IMG/VR virus record: IMGVR_UViG_3300010885_012858
Span: 1 to 31,823 of that record
From: a virus
Reading direction: 5' to 3' (one strand)
DNA length: 31,823 nucleotides
Shown: in pieces, positions 30,549 through 31,823 of the stretch
How the letters are laid out: the number at the start of each line of letters is the position of its first letter
Position numbering within the stretch: position 1 is the first letter of the stretch
Notes under the pieces: generated by a model
The model's database searches: none
What the model saw: the letters and a program-made list of their open reading frames with translations, nothing else
Told to the model about the DNA's origin: nothing
Position numbers and translations under genes: made by a program

Positions 30549-31165
30549 TATAACATCCTCGCTGTAACATATAGTTCATCTAAAGTTCCAGTCCAGCCTG
30601 GTAGTAGAGCAAGAAAGTTTTCCTGATGTACTTTATCCATTTTTTTTACATCCGTAAATATAGTTTTTGCGGCATCTATTTTATTTGGTAATATTTTGTT
30701 TGTTTCAAAATTTTCATATATAAAATCAAACTGTTTTTTATCTGTAGGGTGTAGATGTGATACAACTTTAGAATAGTCATTTAATATATCTAATGGGTTA
30801 TTCCAGTGTACTACAGCATCAGGAGTTCCTGCCATTGACATATCTTCTATTTCGTAGTCAATATAATCTTTTATACTTTTAGGTGGTTTTAAAACAGAAT
30901 TTAAATTATATATATCATCTACGTAAACCTCTTTAACATCAATAAAATTATCTAAATGCTTATCTTGAGCAGTAGGTTCGGCATTAAAATAATTATTTGC
31001 TTCTGCTTCTAAATCTTTATGTAACGAACGTGCGTTGTCAATTAAAGCAGAATGTTTTTTTTGTTGTTTCTCGGATTTTTTAACCCAGTCCATAGAGTCT
31101 TTTGCCACATCGGCTAATTTAGGTACAGCTTTCTCCGCACCCTTTGCTATATCCATAAAGTCCAT
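30548..31165 (-). CDS. Tandem paralog 2, shared C-terminal motif
   Basis: A 205-residue protein that is clearly a paralog of the preceding gene. The N-terminus MD..DIAKG...APKLxDVAKDxMxWV, the mid-region (D-Y-S-K/H-N-R...PxxKKQFD) and the C-terminus are the same. The last 32 residues are LLPGWTGTLDELYVTARML-like (174-205), preceded by KVHQENF. It is helical, charged and without membrane segments. Its ATG overlaps the upstream stop as TAATG and shares the same GCGAGG ribosome-binding context. The role is unknown. A location before terS and the repeat of its C-terminus elsewhere suggest a virion or packaging-associated protein. Confidence 0.72.
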   Translation of the reverse strand: MDFMDIAKGAEKAVPKLADVAKDSMDWVKKSEKQQKKHSALIDNARSLHKDLEAEANNYFNAEPTAQDKHLDNFIDVKEVYVDDIYNLNSVLKPPKSIKDYIDYEIEDMSMAGTPDAVVHWNNPLDILNDYSKVVSHLHPTDKKQFDFIYENFETNKILPNKIDAAKTIFTDVKKMDKVHQENFLALLPGWTGTLDELYVTARML

Positions 31166-31755
31166 TATAATAACCTCGCTGCTACTTCTAAGTCATCAAG
31201 TGATTGCTCCCAGTCAGGAAGCATCTTCAGGAAAGTATCCTGTTGAGTCGGGTCTAGTTTCCTGAGGTGGGTTAATGCTCCGGAGGCAAAGTCAAGAGAA
31301 CCGCCAACTGGAAATGGGCCTCCTTTGTAAAGGTCTACAAGAGTATCAAATTGCTTTTTTTCATTAGGGGGTAATTTAGCAATTCTATTGTGGTAATCAC
31401 TAAGTATGGTATGCATATCGAAGTTAGCTTCATAAGGACTTCCTGCTTGGTCAAGATAATGTGCCTCTTCACTTATACTAGTTTTTAATGTTTTTGGTAA
31501 TTCTAGATTTTTAGCCATCTTTGATAGGTCGCTGCGGTAGATACCTCTTAACTTTTCAAAGTCTCCTCCAGAAGCGTCTTCCACGAAGAATGCATCACTT
31601 ATTTCGTTTCTTAAATCTTTTATTCTACTGAGGTAAGTCTCGTGGGCCTTAGTTCTCTTATCTGCTTGTGTTACCCAAGCCATAGCGTCTTTAGCGACAT
31701 CCTCTAACTTTGGGGCAGCGTTTTTTACGCCCTTAGCAATGTCACCTAAATCCAT
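31165..31755 (-). CDS. Tandem paralog 1, shared C-terminal motif
   Basis: A 196-residue protein, the first gene of the late arm in this window. It matches the next gene across its length: DIAKGVKNAAPKLEDVAKDAMAWV at the N-terminus, then SDYHNRIAKLPPNEKKQFD, and RKLDPTQQDTFLKMLPDW at the C-terminus (165-182), closing with L-D-D-L-E-V-A-A-R-L-L. It contains two related P-x-x-x-x-Q-F/T-F segments. It has no known domain. A small upstream palindrome (AAACGTTT) and GGGG precede the ATG; the -35-like TTGCTG and -10-like TAGAAT upstream are unconvincing because they end at the start codon. Confidence 0.72.
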   Translation of the reverse strand: MDLGDIAKGVKNAAPKLEDVAKDAMAWVTQADKRTKAHETYLSRIKDLRNEISDAFFVEDASGGDFEKLRGIYRSDLSKMAKNLELPKTLKTSISEEAHYLDQAGSPYEANFDMHTILSDYHNRIAKLPPNEKKQFDTLVDLYKGGPFPVGGSLDFASGALTHLRKLDPTQQDTFLKMLPDWEQSLDDLEVAARLL

Positions 31756-31823
31756 ATTCTACCCCAAACGTTTAAATCAGCAAACTGGTATCTGCTGGTG
31801 TGTTATATTTTTTAATTAAAAAA

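Noticed and set aside
31756-31823. Promoter with TTGCTG and TAGAAT before the first late gene
   Set aside because: The -10-like box touches the start codon, leaving no room for a leader, so I did not annotate it. A CAGCA/TGCTG repeat nearby is short and could be chance.
1-31823. CRISPR array, integrase/attachment site, toxin-antitoxin pair or diversity-generating retroelement
   Set aside because: I looked for repeated spacers, recombinase motifs, repressor/antitoxin pairs and a reverse transcriptase with template repeat, and saw none.

Overview
The window looks like most of the genome of a tailed, podovirus-type bacteriophage (short tail, T7-like virion plan) from an uncultured bacterium. 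The evidence is a complete head, portal, adaptor, nozzle and internal-protein gene order, dense gene packing with 1-, 4- and 8-bp stop/start overlaps, and no host genes. The DNA is A+T rich with strong Shine-Dalgarno sites. The amidase shows that the host has peptidoglycan. The host phylum cannot be fixed from this sequence. No integrase, repressor, DNA polymerase, RNA polymerase, tRNA, CRISPR array or insertion sequence is visible, so lysogeny is unsupported and some replication genes probably lie outside the window. No stretch longer than 300 bases lacks a gene.

Left arm (21-4853, + strand): small early and replication genes. They encode a RepA-like AAA ATPase, a sigma-70 region-4-like HTH protein, an HEXXH metallopeptidase, a DUF6378 protein, a 33-residue zinc-ribbon peptide, a Hjc-like PD-(D/E)XK resolvase, small unknowns, and two small membrane proteins (a holin candidate and a DUF5658 protein). 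The arm is punctuated by intrinsic terminators at 4394-4432 and 4872-4903.

Right arm (31755-4902, - strand, convergent with the left arm): late genes. In transcription order these are two tandem paralogs of unknown function, terminase small subunit, a small Cys/His protein, terminase large subunit, portal, a Cys-rich peptide, a membrane protein, scaffold, major capsid protein and a UUCG-loop terminator. Then come a tail adaptor with a threefold internal repeat, the nozzle, a tail protein, three internal/ejection-type proteins (415, 341 and 1626 aa), a membrane-anchored coiled coil, the amidase, and tail fibre/decoration proteins. The arm ends in an accessory cluster with a DUF6496 peptide, several unknown proteins and a likely ADP-ribosyltransferase.

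The most striking non-coding signal is a 17-bp bipartite motif, TAGC-N6-TGGGGAG (+ strand; CTCCCCA-N6-GCTA in the direction of late transcription). It occurs five times with identical spacing and orientation, each copy just before a late-gene module (portal, scaffold/capsid, adaptor/tail, internal proteins, lysis/fibres). It may be a phage-specific late promoter or regulator site. Other points of note are the likely phage ADP-ribosyltransferase, a C-terminal motif shared by the tandem paralogs and a protein about 25 kb away, and several microproteins of 26-56 residues.
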